Assembly: GCA_012295275.1 (NCBI GenBank)
Contig: CM022675.1
Coordinates: forward strand, 15,840,689 to 15,904,688
Origin: Chrysomallon squamiferum
Taxonomy: Eukaryota; Mollusca; Gastropoda; Neomphalida; Peltospiridae
Reading direction: 5' to 3'
Length of the DNA stretch: 64,000 nt
Part shown: positions 25,350 to 39,600 of the stretch, one piece after another
How positions within the stretch are numbered: the stretch's first letter is position 1
How the letters are laid out: the number at the start of each line of letters is the position of its first letter
The notes under the pieces: model-generated
Told to the model about the DNA's origin: nothing
The model's input: the letters and a program-made list of their open reading frames with translations, nothing else
Databases searched by the model: none
Program-made: the position numbers and the translations under genes

Positions 25350-28300
25350 TTATTATTGGTTAAAATGTATTTTCTACCATAGAAAAATAAGGGATCAAGT
25401 TAGGTTAGCTATGTATTTTCCTGGTTGATAATTATTTGATATAGCAGTTATACAAGTCTGTGTGTATTTTAAATCTCAGTTGTGTTTTACAATTGTATGG
25501 TGATGTTGGGGTTTTGTCGGGAAGGGAGTTTTGTTATTTTTGTTTTTGTGTGAATGCTCATCCTTGTAGTTGCATTTTGATATCTTTGGTGTGTAGCTGA
25601 CCATTTTAAAACAGTTGTTTTTCTTTTCTTTTTTAATGACAGTGCCATTTTATTTTGATTCCTATGATCCACTTTGTTGTCAAAATGAATATTAAATTGT
25701 GTTTATATGTCATAGCTACACCTTTAACACAGCAGTTTAAATCTTTAAGCATAAACACAGAATCAAAGTAACAGCTGGAAAACTGAAATTTTATAATGTT
25801 AAATTAAACAACTTCAAAACTGATAATTTTTTATGCAGACAAACTGTATTTTCTCAGACCCTGTTTGTTTTGGAATGTTATATTTATTTATGAAATTACG
25901 GTTTAAGTGTCTGTTTTGTTGTTTAGTTTATTGGCTTGTTTTTCAAGATTTCTGAATTTGATTACAGTTGATAGTTGTTTATTACCTGAGTTTGGTTTTA
26001 CCTTGCATGTTTTGTGTTATCTCAGATGTGAAACATTTTTATTATAGCCCTTGTTCCTGACCTTGTCTTTGAAACTAGTATCAAAATAGAGAGCAAAAGG
26101 AAATTCAATTATTTTATGTAAATCAGTATTAAAATAGTTATTTTTTATTCTTCTTATTATTATTTTTTTAAATGTTTAAAACAGTTTTGAAGACTGTCAA
26201 ATGTTAACTCAGTACAATTCATTAAAAAAACCAACATATTTATAAATTAAAGTGTAGTTAGTTGGGTTCTTCTGAAACTGATATTTGCTATTAATGTAAA
26301 TGTTTGGATAGTATTACATTTGTTAATTTATCATGCATGAGTGTTGCTGCTTGTGAAAAAACAGAATGGTTTAACAATAGTTTTGCTAATGAGTTTTTTT
26401 AGAAGATGGATAAGTAAAGTGTTTTTTTTTATACAAATCAGTCAATGAATTCACACAGCCAGGTGTGCACGATCTGATGTCCTTTTTGTTGTAATAGATA
26501 TCTTCATCCATACATAGCTTGATATTCTTTTCAACATCATTTCCACTTGGGAAGTAAATCCTCTCCCCCCACTTTGATGTTGGGTCTACCCTTGTTTCTG
26601 TTGCTCATATTAGGGTACACATATCTAGTTTCTTTTCATGTTAATGTTGTGTTAATATGCAGTGTATCTTATGTAGTGATAGCTCAGTAGCCAAAGCTGT
26701 GTATGTCATGTAAAAAAAAAAACATTTTTTATTTCTTGTTTTGTGCTTTAAAACTGCCTGATATAAATAGTGTTTATTATGTGCATGTGTAAACCCTTTA
26801 AAATTATTATTGTTGTTAGTTTTTTTTGTTTGTTTCTGTGAAGTAAAAACAACTATTTGTTGTCTAGAATCTATTAAGGAGAGTCAGTTTAAGAAAAAAA
26901 GTTGATTATTACATGAAACACTACGTTTAATATAATGAAGTCAGAATTAAACCTTCAGAAATAAAGTAATGTTATTTGATACATTTTTTATTATATCATA
27001 TTTCAGTATTTTAGTAATGTATTAGTTATTTTGAAAGCTTAAAAAAAAAAGGTGATAAAAGAAAAAAAGATACTACATATATTTGTCTTTTTGTGAACCA
27101 CTGTTTTTGTTTGAAACATAAACACTGTCATTAAAATATGTTGATGTTGATTATTAATTTATTTTGCAAAACCACCACCACAACAACAACAACAACAAAA
27201 ATGTTCAGCATTAAACCGACTAAATAAAAGTGCACAAAGAAAACGTCCCTTTTAGCCAGATTTGTAAAAAAACGTAGACTGACTCTCTTTAAAAGTGTTG
27301 CCTGCTTGTTTTTGTGCACATGCTGTGTTCTGTTTTGCACGAGAGGGAGGGGATATTTAAGCTTGCTGTCTGATGTATTGTACCAGGCTGAATTTCATCA
27401 CACTCAGGCCTTGCACGACCCCAGCCTGTCAGAAGAAAGCATCGGACTGTTGGGAGAGGAGACATCGAGGGCTGGCCAGGCTCTGCGACTCGGGTTCGTC
27501 CATCTTGTCTTTTTATCCTGCAATGTAGAGAATAGCACACAGTGTAAAAACAACTACAACAAAAAATACACCAAAACAACAACAACAACAACAACAAAAT
27601 TATTATTATTTTTTTTTAAAATGAAAACCAATTTTTTTTTTTTTAAATGACACTGTTCAATACCAGCCAATGGTGCATTGGTTGGATTTGAAGATAGACC
27701 ATTTGATGCTGATAAGTTTGTGATCAATGTAATTTAAAGACAAAAGCATTATTAAAAAAAAAAAAAAAAATAAAATAAATAAAATAAATCCATAAAATTC
27801 ACTTACCAGACCTCCAAAACATACAAAAAACAACAACTTAATTAGAGAAAGTATTAACTGTTGACAGAAACCATACTTATAATAGCTATAAACACACAAT
27901 ATGTTTTCTCCAAAATCAATACAGAGATATACATTAAAGAAAATAATAATAACAACAACAACAACATGAAAATATATCTACATACATCTTTCTTGTTAAC
28001 AGTTGTTAGATACAAATACAAATTAATAATAATTATTAATAATATGATTACAAATGTGCAAGTGGATTTAGAAAAAGGCAAATATTTATTATTTGTTTTT
28101 ACACAAAAACTATAATTCAGAAATATATTTATTTAGATTTAAAAACTAATATTTGAAAAGTTTTGAATTTTGAAACATTGTAGATTTGTAGCTGGTGTGA
28201 TTCTGAGGGAGAGGATTCCAGCATTTGAGCGGATGTTGTGGAGGGCGTGTCGAGGAAATGTGTTTCTACGACAAGCTGAAATAGAGGCTCCGTTAGAGGA

Positions 28301-31300
28301 TCCTGTTACTGTGAGTAAACAGATTAGTTCAGTTTGTGTTTAAAGCATTATAGTGATTACAAGGAATACAGAGATAATACTAGATAATATTACAAAAGTT
28401 ACTGAGATGATATTAGTAAGGGTTATCAATCAGATCAGTAAGATTTCTGTGGATTATAGATCAGATCAGTAAGATTTCTGGATTATAGATCAGATCAGTA
28501 AGATTTCTGTGGATTATAGATCAGATTAGTTAGATTCCTTTGGATTATAGATCAGATCATTTAGATTTCTGTGGATTATAATTAATAATTAGTATTATAA
28601 TAATAAGATTAATGTAGATCAGATTAAGATGAATTGCAGTTAACAAATTAACAATAATTAGCAGTAATAGATTATCATGGATTAAAATGATCAGGTTGAT
28701 AAAGATATTCCTGACCAAAATACGACTTATTGTATGAGATATTTAATTGACAAAACAATTTGAAAAAAAAATATAATAATAATTAATATTAAAATAAAAC
28801 TGTTAAATATTAATATTAATTAATTTCTTTTTCTTATTATAAAAAAAAAAAAAAATATTTATTTGTGTTATCAATCATTCTAGAAACAATTACTGAAAAT
28901 AAATTAATATTAATTTATATCAAGTAATTATTTCTAGAATGATTGATAACACAAATACATTTTTTTTTTTTTGTTTTTTTGTTTGGTTTTATAATAGTTT
29001 CAATACCCACTCATTTATTTCTGAGATAAACATTATTTGTATTTTCCTTTCTTCCTTCCTTCTCTCATTCATTCACTAACTCTTTCATTGCAGGGTGACC
29101 AAGTGTACAAGTCTGTGTTTATCATCTTCTTTCAAGGAGATCAACTAAAATCTCGAGTGAAAAAAATCTGTGAAGGGTAAAATATTTTTTAATTTGTTCA
29201 GTGTAAATCATAACATTTCATTGATTATACTAATTTTATGTTCTATAAAATCAGTTAAGTTACTTCACTTTGTTTTTAATTTAGAACAAAAGCAACCAAA
29301 AGAAATTGTTATTTTTTCACAAGAAGATATTTTGTTTCTTTCTATAATTGTTATTCTATTACACTATATTATTTTTTCATCTACACCAGTATTTTATATA
29401 CTAGAATCAGAACTGTATGTTTTATTAATTTAAGAATATTATTATTATTTTTCTTTTTTTACAGTTAATTGTTTAGAATTTACTTCATAATGGTTGATTT
29501 CAGTATTGTTTATGAGAAGGTGCATATAAAGATATCTTTCTGCTAATCAGATTAGAGTAACTATATAAATGGCAGCAATGCTGTCCTCTAACATATTATC
29601 ACTATTATACAAAAAAAAGAACAGAAAAACCAATCATAAGAAAAAGTGTTAAATGATTTATTAATTATGTTTCATTCTGTTTTGTAAGAAAGTCAGTGAA
29701 TTTTGTTTTTCTCTTAGTTTCCGAGCTACACTTTACCCATGTCCCGAAACTCAGGCAGAAAGAAGAGAAATGGCCATCGGAGTGATGACAAGAATTGAAG
29801 ATCTGAACACAGTAATCATTAAATACTGTTTATAATGCAAATTCTTCAGTTAATTAATAAATGTTTATTATCAATCAAGGTTATGACAAGAATTGAAGAT
29901 CTGAACATTAATAATTAAATACTGTTTATAATGCAAATTCTTCAATTTATTAATAAATGTTTATTGTCAGACCAGTAATAGGAATCAGTGTTCAAAAACA
30001 AGCTTTGAGAATCAGTTGTAAATTCCTGTTGTTCTTTGAGTAATAATACTATATATTCAGTATGTATTCTGTGGCCTGATGCACAGAGTAGACTAAGTTA
30101 ATGATTAGAATACAGGAATATGTCATGATGGGTGATGGAATCCATCATCAAACAGGCTGGACAGAGCAGGTTCTATGTTACTCTGTTACAAAGGTCATGG
30201 TAGGTGCTGTGCTAAGTCTGCAAAGCTGAACATAAACGAAATAGTGAAAATAATATGTATATATTTAAAAAATTCATATATTTAAAAAATTCATCATCTC
30301 TTGTCCAGCCATGGCTTCCTAATGATGTCAGCTTTAGATAAAAGTAGATGAACTCAAAATGCACCTTTGGTAATGAAAAGAAATAATCAAAACATAATGC
30401 CTGTGCATTCAAGTTCTGTTTTATTTGGTTTTACTGTTCCAGACTTAATTCATAATGAAGTACAAGTACAAACGTGTGTATTTTAAAAACATTAGGCATT
30501 GATTAACTTTTGTGTTAGTGTTATCATTATAATAGAATAGGTTGGACCAATGTTTTTTCTCATGTGTCAAATATTTGTTATCATCACTACAGGTGACATT
30601 AAGACTTAGGTTGTGAATGGGTAAAAGACATTAAATGTTTTGTAACAGTATTATTTTATTGTCATGCTTCATTATATGTGATGATAGATTGTCCCCAAAA
30701 CAGCGAAATAATAACTTGGAAATACAACAAACTTTTAGATAGTGTTTGTATACTATAAGAGTATTTAAATATAGAATATCAGTGACAGATCATTTCTCCT
30801 TTGAAGACTTGTTCCTGCATACAGCAGACTGATGTTGGTTTATTCACACTGTGAAGGAAAACATTTAGACTTGTGTAAATACTGTGAAATGGAATACTTG
30901 GACATTCAGTTAGACTGTTTAATCATACTGCTACAGGAAAACATTGACGTGGTTGTTGTTGTTGTTGTTGTGCAGGTCCTGGGACAGACAGGCGACCACA
31001 GACACAGGGTGCTGGTTGCTGCGGCTAAGAACATCAAGGTGTGGTTCATCAAGGTGCGGAAGATCAAGGCAATCTACCACACACTGAACATGTTCAACCT
31101 GGACGTCACACAGAAGTGTCTCATTGCGGAGTGCTGGTGTCCAGTCGACGACCTCGACAGAATCCAGCAAGCCCTGCGCCGAGGAACAGTACGTCTTGTT
31201 ACACATCTCTTACACTAGAGTTAAACTTAGTGTTGTAACACACAACATTAATAATAACATATTTCTATGTATGCATTAATGTGTGTGTGTGTGTGTGTTC

Positions 31301-31879
31301 TTGGGGGTATGCACATTTCTTCTCTAGTTTTTATTTTTTTACAAAGTAATATAAGTAAGGATGCATACATGTTGAATTTACATGTAACTGATAGCAGATT
31401 TTATATTGGTAGCTTACTGAATGGCATAATATCCTGTCAGTGCAGGAAACTGTACATAAAATATCTCTTAACACCACTTCAAAATTATCAAAAGTTCTAA
31501 GTTACTAAATATTTATATAATAAACAACAATAATTTTATATTTGTATGTCTGTTATTTTATTTTAATTTCTATTTATTTATTTCTATTTATTTATTTAAT
31601 TTATTTACTTATTTATTTAATTTATTTACTGCTTTATTTATTTATTTAGTTAGTTATTTGTTTATTTATTTATTTAGTTAGTTAGTTAGTTGTTTGTTTA
31701 TTTATTTTTACTTCTTTATTAATTTATTTATTTATTTAGTTGTTTATTTATTTATTTAGTTAGTTAGTTAGTTGTTTATTTATTTATTTATTTATTTACT
31801 TCTTTATTTATTTATTTAGTTAGTTGTTTGTTTATTTATTTATTTAGTTAGTTATTTGTTTATTTATTCATTTATTTAT

Positions 31880-31910
<31 letters not shown>

Positions 31911-34900
31911 ATTTATTTATTTACTTATTTACTTATTTATTTATTTGTTAATTTATTTACTTATGACAGGAGCAGAGTGGAAGTAGTGTTCCGTCCATTC
32001 TGAACCGGATGATCACGAAGCAGGAACCTCCGACTTACAACCGCACCAACAAACTCACCTCAGGCTTTCAGGGAATCGTTGATGCATATGGGGTGGCCAG
32101 CTACAGAGAAATTAACCCAGGTAGATACTTCACACACTACAGTGCTTAGTTTCGTTGTTCATTCATTCATTAACATAAATAAATGTTTTGCACACTATAG
32201 TCAGTATACTTTTTGTTTTATGCAAAATAACCAGTGTGGTGGTATTAATTTTTCATTTATTTCTTATTTGAGACCTGCAATCAGGTGAAATATCTCTATA
32301 TGAATACATTTTTTTTACCTTTAAGTTACTAACATAAGAAACTGTAAAATTAGTGTTGTACTGAGCAGCAGAAATAGTGATATCTTACAATTTTCAGATT
32401 GTTTTGCATATATACAAAACTATTATATCAAAAAATCCTGCAGACTATTTGCGTAAGTTGAATTTGGATAAATGGAATTTCTGTTTAGACTTATAAGGCT
32501 ATTTCTTTATGTTCCAAAATAATAAAAATTCTGAAGTTTAGAAAAAATCTTACTCTTAATATCATCTGTTTTTGTTTTGTTTTCAGCTCCATACACGATA
32601 ATAACATTCCCGTTTCTGTTTGCTGTCATGTTTGGAGACATGGGACATGGCCTCATCATGTTTCTCTTCGCTTTGTTTCTTGTTCTCAAAGAAAAAGAGC
32701 TGGCAGCCAAGAAGATAGATGATGAGGTAAATTCCACAAATATGACAATAAAACAGAAAGATTTTGTGTTCAAATTGTTTCTTTGGATTTGATGAATGAA
32801 CTTGACAATTTAATTTCTTTTTTTTTTTTTTTTTTTTTTTATTTTTATTTTTTTTTCTCAAATTATATCTTTGGAAGTATCAAATGAAATCAGTTCTTTC
32901 TTGATTTTGTTTTAGAAACTTTTTCTTTTCAAATATCAAATAAAAAAAGAAATTCTATTTTTTTCCAATAATAAGGGAATGAAATAAGAAAGTCTGATGT
33001 TTTTGTTTTCAGATTTTCAAGACATTCTTTGGAGGCCGATACATCATCTTACTGATGGGTTTGTTCTCAATCTACACTGGGTTCATCTACAATGACATCT
33101 TCTCAAAGTCTCTCAATGTGTTTGGCAGTCAGTGGAGAGCGTAAGTTTCTAAATATTTATCACTATGTATGTATATATATTTAAATTTAGTATTTGTTGT
33201 GATTATAATAAGCAAATTTCATGTAAGATTATTTAATTATTTTTCGCAGCTAGTGTAATACATGTAGTGATCAGTCTGTGATTTAATTGTGTTATAGCTT
33301 TGACTCAGAAATTTTCAGTTACAGAAAAACAAACTGTTTCCTCAGATCCAGAAAAAGCTTCCTGGGTGGAAATAAAAAAAAAAGAAAACCAAAGCAATAA
33401 TAGATAAGCAGTAAAACACTAGAAACTGTGATCAGTTGTGGTAGCATCAAACAGAAATAAGACAACAGTTATTTGTCTCTGGAAACAAGAGTCAAGACAG
33501 CCAAGTATGCTGCAGATAATGGCAACCCTCTTACCATGAAACATTTCAGTAGTTTGTGAAACAGCAGCACTTGTCAGCAGAAGTATTGTTACAGCAACTG
33601 CCACCATTCACAAAAACAAACCACTGCTTGTATAAAGTTCTGGGCTTGTCATGTCTGACAAATCTTGGACAGTTTTGTTGCTAAAATGAATTGGATTTCT
33701 GATGTGTAAATGTACTAAAACAGCTAGGAAAGTGTCATCAGATTTTGAAAAAGAATAGAAAAACTTCATTATGGCAGTAGGGGAGAAAATCTTAAATAAG
33801 AAAATACTTATACCTGAGTTAGCAATTAACTTAGACTGGTATTAAAATTGTTCCTGTGTCCACCAGTATGTTTGCTGCATTGGGAGGGTTCAAGCAAAAT
33901 GGTATCCTAAAAACAGTTCATTGCTGCTGGATTGTGAAATGTTTAAGAAAGATATGGACTGTATCAAACAGGTTGGATAAAAAAAAAGGGCTGTAAAACA
34001 AACTCTAAACCTTCCCAAGAATAAATGTGCTCACTTGAGTATAAAAAAAAAAGAAACAAACATTTATTGTTTGTCGACTGACTGAATGTTTTATTCTTTC
34101 TTGGTGAAAGTGTTTAGCATTTTATGTAAATTAAAACTCTTGTACACTGATTCACATATTTCTCCCCTTTGTTTATTTAAGGCCTGTTTAACAAAAATAA
34201 ATGCATTTTCAGATTACTGTATCTGTCAGTGGCATAATATTTATCATTAGTTTAATTCACACATTAGTTTCATGTTTTATAGTGTTTACATATACTTGTT
34301 CATATTACAAGTATTTGCTATATTGGTATCAAATATTTACATGCTTACATAACAAGAACATATAATTGTAACATATATTTACATGTAATGTTATCTGTAT
34401 TAGATATTTATAACAGTATTTTCATATATTTATGTCACTTATTTGTAGTGGATATTATTTACCTGCATCTGTATTAGTACATATATATTAGTACGTGTTG
34501 AGAAGTCTTGATCTGAAGTTCTTGGGACTGGAAGTGTTTTAGATTTTGGTATATAAGGAGATAAATTACATTTAAATTTATAAATAATCTGCAGGATTGT
34601 TTAAGGTTAGTGAATGCAAACCAGTCTGAAACACTATTTCTTCTGACTGGAAAATGTTTCCTCTGGGATTCTCTACCTGTAACAAATATTTACATATATT
34701 TGTAACATATTTACATCTATTTGTAATGAATATTTACATATTATGTAACAAGGATTTACACACATTTGTATCAGATATTTACAAACTTTTATAACATGTA
34801 GTCTGATGTTGGTATCAGATTTTTACCTCAGTAAATAAGTGAATTTTAAAAAGTCAGTACATGAACAGTTATGAGTGGAGTTTAAAAAGGCAGTACATGA

Positions 34901-36560
34901 ACAGTTATGAGTGAAGTTTAAAAAAGTACATAACAGTTATGAGTGAAGTTTAAAAAGATACATGAACAGTTATGAGTGAAGTTTAAAAAAGTACATAACA
35001 GTTATGAGTGAAGTTTAAAAAGGTACATGAACAGTTTGAGTGAAGTTTAAAAAAAAGTACATAACAGTTACATGAACAGGTTATGAAGTTTAAAAGGTAC
35101 ATGAACAGTTAAAAAGTTTAAAAGATACATGAACAGTTATGAGTGAAGTTTAAAAAGATACATGAACAGTTACATGAAAAGATACATGAACAGTTATGAG
35201 TGAAGTTTAAAAAGGTACATGAACAGTTATGAGTGAAGTTTAAAAAGGCAGTACATGAAGTTATGAGTAAAGATTAAAAAGTCAGTACATGAACAGTTAT
35301 GAGTAAAATTTAAAAAGTCAGTACATGAACAGTTATGAGTAAAATTTAAAAAGTTTGAACAGTTATGAGTAAAATTTTAAAATGAACAGTTTATGGAGTT
35401 TAAAAAGGCAGTACATGAACAGTTTAAAAGTTTAAAAAGTACATGAACAGTTATGAGTGAAGTTTAAAAAGGTACATAACAGTTGAATGAAAAGTTATAA
35501 CAGTTATGAATGAAGTTTAAAAGGTACATAACATGAAGTTTAAAAAGGTACATAACAGTTATGAATGAAGTTTAAAAAGGCAGTACATGAACAGTTATGA
35601 GTAAAGATTAAAAAGGTACATGAACAGTTATGAGTAAAGTTTAAAAAGGTACATGAACAATTATGAGTAAAGTTTAAAAAGATACATGAACAGTTATGAG
35701 TGAAGTTTAAAAAGATACATGAACAGTTATGAGTAAAGTTTAAAAAGGCAGTACATGAACAGCTATGAGTGAAGTTTAAAAAGGCAGTACATGAACAGTT
35801 ATGAGTAAAGTTTAAAAAGGTACATGAACAGTTATGAGTGAAGTGTTTTGTTTTATTTCAGTAATTATACTAATGCCACTCTACTACATTCTGCCCAGCT
35901 GCAGCTTGACCCAGATGGTGGTTTCCTAGGATCTCCATACCCTATAGGCTTGGATCCTGTGAGTGTTTATTATTATTGGTTGTTATCATTTTTATTATTG
36001 ACTCTTATTCTTGAACTGTAGTTGTAACAAGTGATAACAAGCAATCCTGTCAACATTGATAAATGTTATCTGTCTTTAGTTCTAGAAAAACAGTCAAAGT
36101 TTCAACTGATGTTTTTATTTAAGGAATAACAGAAAAAAAAAAAAAAAAAATATTAAGTTGATACTGTCTGCACAGTTTGAATATTTTATACCGTTTGAGT
36201 GTATAAAATTTATTTTGAAAAAATTATTTATCTAGAGTAAATACTAAATAAGCTGATGGCTTTTCAGCTAGTATGAACTGATTGATCATACATCATTAGA
36301 CTCGGTTGAGCATTATAATGTCTTGTATAAAATGATTTCAGCTATTTAAAGAAATTACTTTTAAGAAAAACAAATACAAACTAAATCCCATCCAATTAAA
36401 AACAAAATGATTTTTCATACATTTTAATATTTTAGTTTTTTTAGTTAAGTAGAGGTACTGGGATAACCCTAAAAACATTACATACAACAATTTTTTAATT
36501 ATTTGTTTTAATTTTCTAAATTTAATTTCCAAGTGAAAAATGTGTCACTCATTATTATTC

Positions 36561-36609
<49 letters not shown>

Positions 36610-39600
36610 TACTGTTATTATTATTACTGTTATTATTATCATTATCATTATTATCATCATTATTATTATTACTAATACTACTACTAATATTATTATTATT
36701 TCCACTACTACTACTATTATTATTATTATTACTATTACTACTACTACTACTACTATTATATTATTATTGTTACTATTATTATTACTATTACTACTACTAC
36801 TACTACTATATTATTACTATTATTGTTACTGTTATTATTATTGTTGTTGTTATTATTTTTGTTATTGTTCTTATTATTATTATTATTATTACTATTACTA
36901 TTATTATTATTATAATTATTGTTGTTATTATTATTATTATTGTTGGTGTTATTACTATTATTGTTATCGTTATTATTGTTATTATTCTTGTTATTATTAT
37001 TATTGTTATTATTATTGTTATTGTTGTTGTTGTTGTTGTTATTATTATTATTGTTGTTATTGTTATTACTACAGGTCTGGCAGATGGCAGAGAACAAGAT
37101 ACAATTTATGAATTCATTCAAGATGAAAACGTCTATAATACTTGGTGTTGGTCAGATGTTCTTTGGGCTCTCACTGGCTTTAGTTAATCACAGGTAAATA
37201 ATACTTTGTTAATCACAGGTAAATAATACTTTGTTAATCACAGATAAATAATTCTTTGTTAATCACAGGTAAATAATGCTTTGTTAATCACAGGTAAATA
37301 ATTCTTTGTTAATCACAGGTAAATAATGCTTTGTTAATCACAGGTAGTTAATCACATAATAATGCTTTGTTAATCACAGGTAAATAATATTTTATTAATC
37401 ACTGGTAAGTAATATCTACAGTCTCAGACTCCCATGACTCACATACATATGGATGGATCAGTATGCACATACATAACTAGAGCAACGATGTAGTCACTTT
37501 AATGTCAAATAAACATTTAAATTTATAAACTTTTATTCACATACTTGAAAAAGCTGTTGAATTTATAAATATTTATTCTGATATTTAAAAAAGCTGTTGA
37601 ATTTTTAAACTTTTTTTTTTTGGATATTTTAAAAAGCAATGGAATTTAAAATTTTATTTAAATTTTTGAAAAAGCCATTGAATATATAAATATTTATTCA
37701 GCTACTTAAAAAAGCCACTGAATGTGTAAACATTTTGTACTTCTACTAATTGTTGAATGTTTATTCAGGTACTTCAAAAGGCCGTTGAATATTATCTGCG
37801 AGTTTGTCCCACAGATGATCTTTCTCTTCTGTATGTTTGGCTATCTGGTCATCCTGGTCTTTAAGAAGTGGGTAATGCATCTTGTCCCATCTGAGGCACC
37901 CAGTCTGCTAATTGGTAAGTTAACATGTTAGTGTTTTACATTACTAATGTCAGTTCTCTGACGAATTACATAACCAAACACCAGCATCTGGGTGAATCAC
38001 ACTGCTTTCAGTGCACTGCCTCATTCTGAAAGGTTGGGCTTAAGTGTGGGTGGGGGCAGCAGGGGGTCATTTTTAACATGCAGCATCTCAGAAAAAGAAA
38101 AGCACATGACATTTTATTCTGCAGATGGGTTTCTCTCGTATTTTGCATTTGTCATCTCAAATCATGAATACATCAAGTTTGAGTGATAAATCAGACATCT
38201 TATTATTTGGCTTTTCTTCTTGTACAAAGTGTTGTGTAAAAGATTCTAGCTGCTAGTTTGTTAAATCAGTAAACAGAAGAAAGGCAGCAGGTTTCCTCTC
38301 GTATTATTCAAAATGTACAAACCCAACTAGTGACTCACAAACAGTTTTTCAAACACTGCTTTATCCAGCAGTGGGAAGGTTCTAATAAAAGATTCCTTGC
38401 TGCTAACTAAAAAAAAAAGGGTAGCCTGTTTCACATAACACATTTTGTCATTTGTGTTTGCTTTAACCATCAGTTTTGGTATTCAGAGTCAGGTGTGATT
38501 GTATTTGGGATTATATTTATAATTGTAATAATTTCACTGACAGGTTTGGTTTACTTTATTCACACCTGTAATCATAAATTTTGAATAACAAATTCACAAT
38601 ACATTTAATTATGTATATTAATAGCTGGTGGTTTCAGTTTAAAGTGCTTAAATTTGAAATCAAGCTACTAAATATAAAAATTGTGATTTTAAACGTAATA
38701 TATCACAACATTGAACTACTGTATTTTAAAAGACAGTAATGAAACTTTAGTACCTTCATTTACGTTTGATTTATTTCAGCATATAAATATTTGTTTTGCA
38801 GGAACAATCAACATGTTTCTTTTCCAGTATCCTGACTATGAACCAGGGGCACCAGGCAAAGAAGGAATCAACCCATTTCTGTATGATCATCAGGTAAAAA
38901 CAAAACAGTTGTCAGAATCAACCCATTTCTGTATGAGCATCAGGTAAAAAGAAAACAGTTGTCAGAATCAACCCATTTCTGTATGAGCATCAGGTAAAAA
39001 CAAAACAGTTAGCAATCAGAGTTGGCAGGTTGGGACACAAACTTGAATTAAAAATTATGATATAATATCAGTTGTTGCTGTCTTCTGGTGAGAGTACTTG
39101 AATGCTGAGTGCAATCCAGAAAATCAAATCAGGATTAATTACAGTTTTTACAAGTATTTAGTTACGCTAATCTTCATATTCCTTACAAAACATGTTTCAG
39201 TTTGACAATCACTTACTACTCACTGTTACTGTCATTTTAAATATCTGCTTAGCTAAATATTGCTATTGAAGGAAAATTCTGAACAGTCATAATTAACTTT
39301 TTAAACTGGAAGTTTAGGAAAATCTTTAAAATCTTCAGTATTGAAGTGGTCAAATAATGTATTTCCTTCTCCAGTTTCATGAAAAAAAAAAAAACGAAGT
39401 AAAAAGGTTTTAGTCTTTGTTTGATAATTGGTATTCAGTTAATGTCTAAAAACTAGTAATATGGAGTTGATACTTTCAAATAAAATTAAGCCACACACAC
39501 TTGTAACAACTGTTGAGAATAGCTGATTTCTTGTGTCATCCTATAACATCACAGCTGGTCATTAAGAGAAATACAAGTTTCCAGTGAACCACACAACACT

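Noticed and set aside
26676-26700. Possible Pol III A-box (TAGCTCAGTAGC)
   Set aside because: No B-box at a suitable distance downstream, so no tRNA or SINE head can be supported.
30832-31238. Frames extending beyond V-ATPase exon 9 on either side
   Set aside because: Read-through of intron sequence; the exon is bounded by TTGTGCAG and GTACGT.
34840-35850. CRISPR-like look of regularly repeated units
   Set aside because: Units are contiguous with no unique spacers, in an intron of a eukaryotic gene; it is a minisatellite.
36533-37121. Long open frames of poly-Ile, poly-Leu, poly-Tyr and poly-Asn on both strands
   Set aside because: They are translations of the TTA-type trinucleotide tract in intron 13; only the last 119 nt is a real exon.
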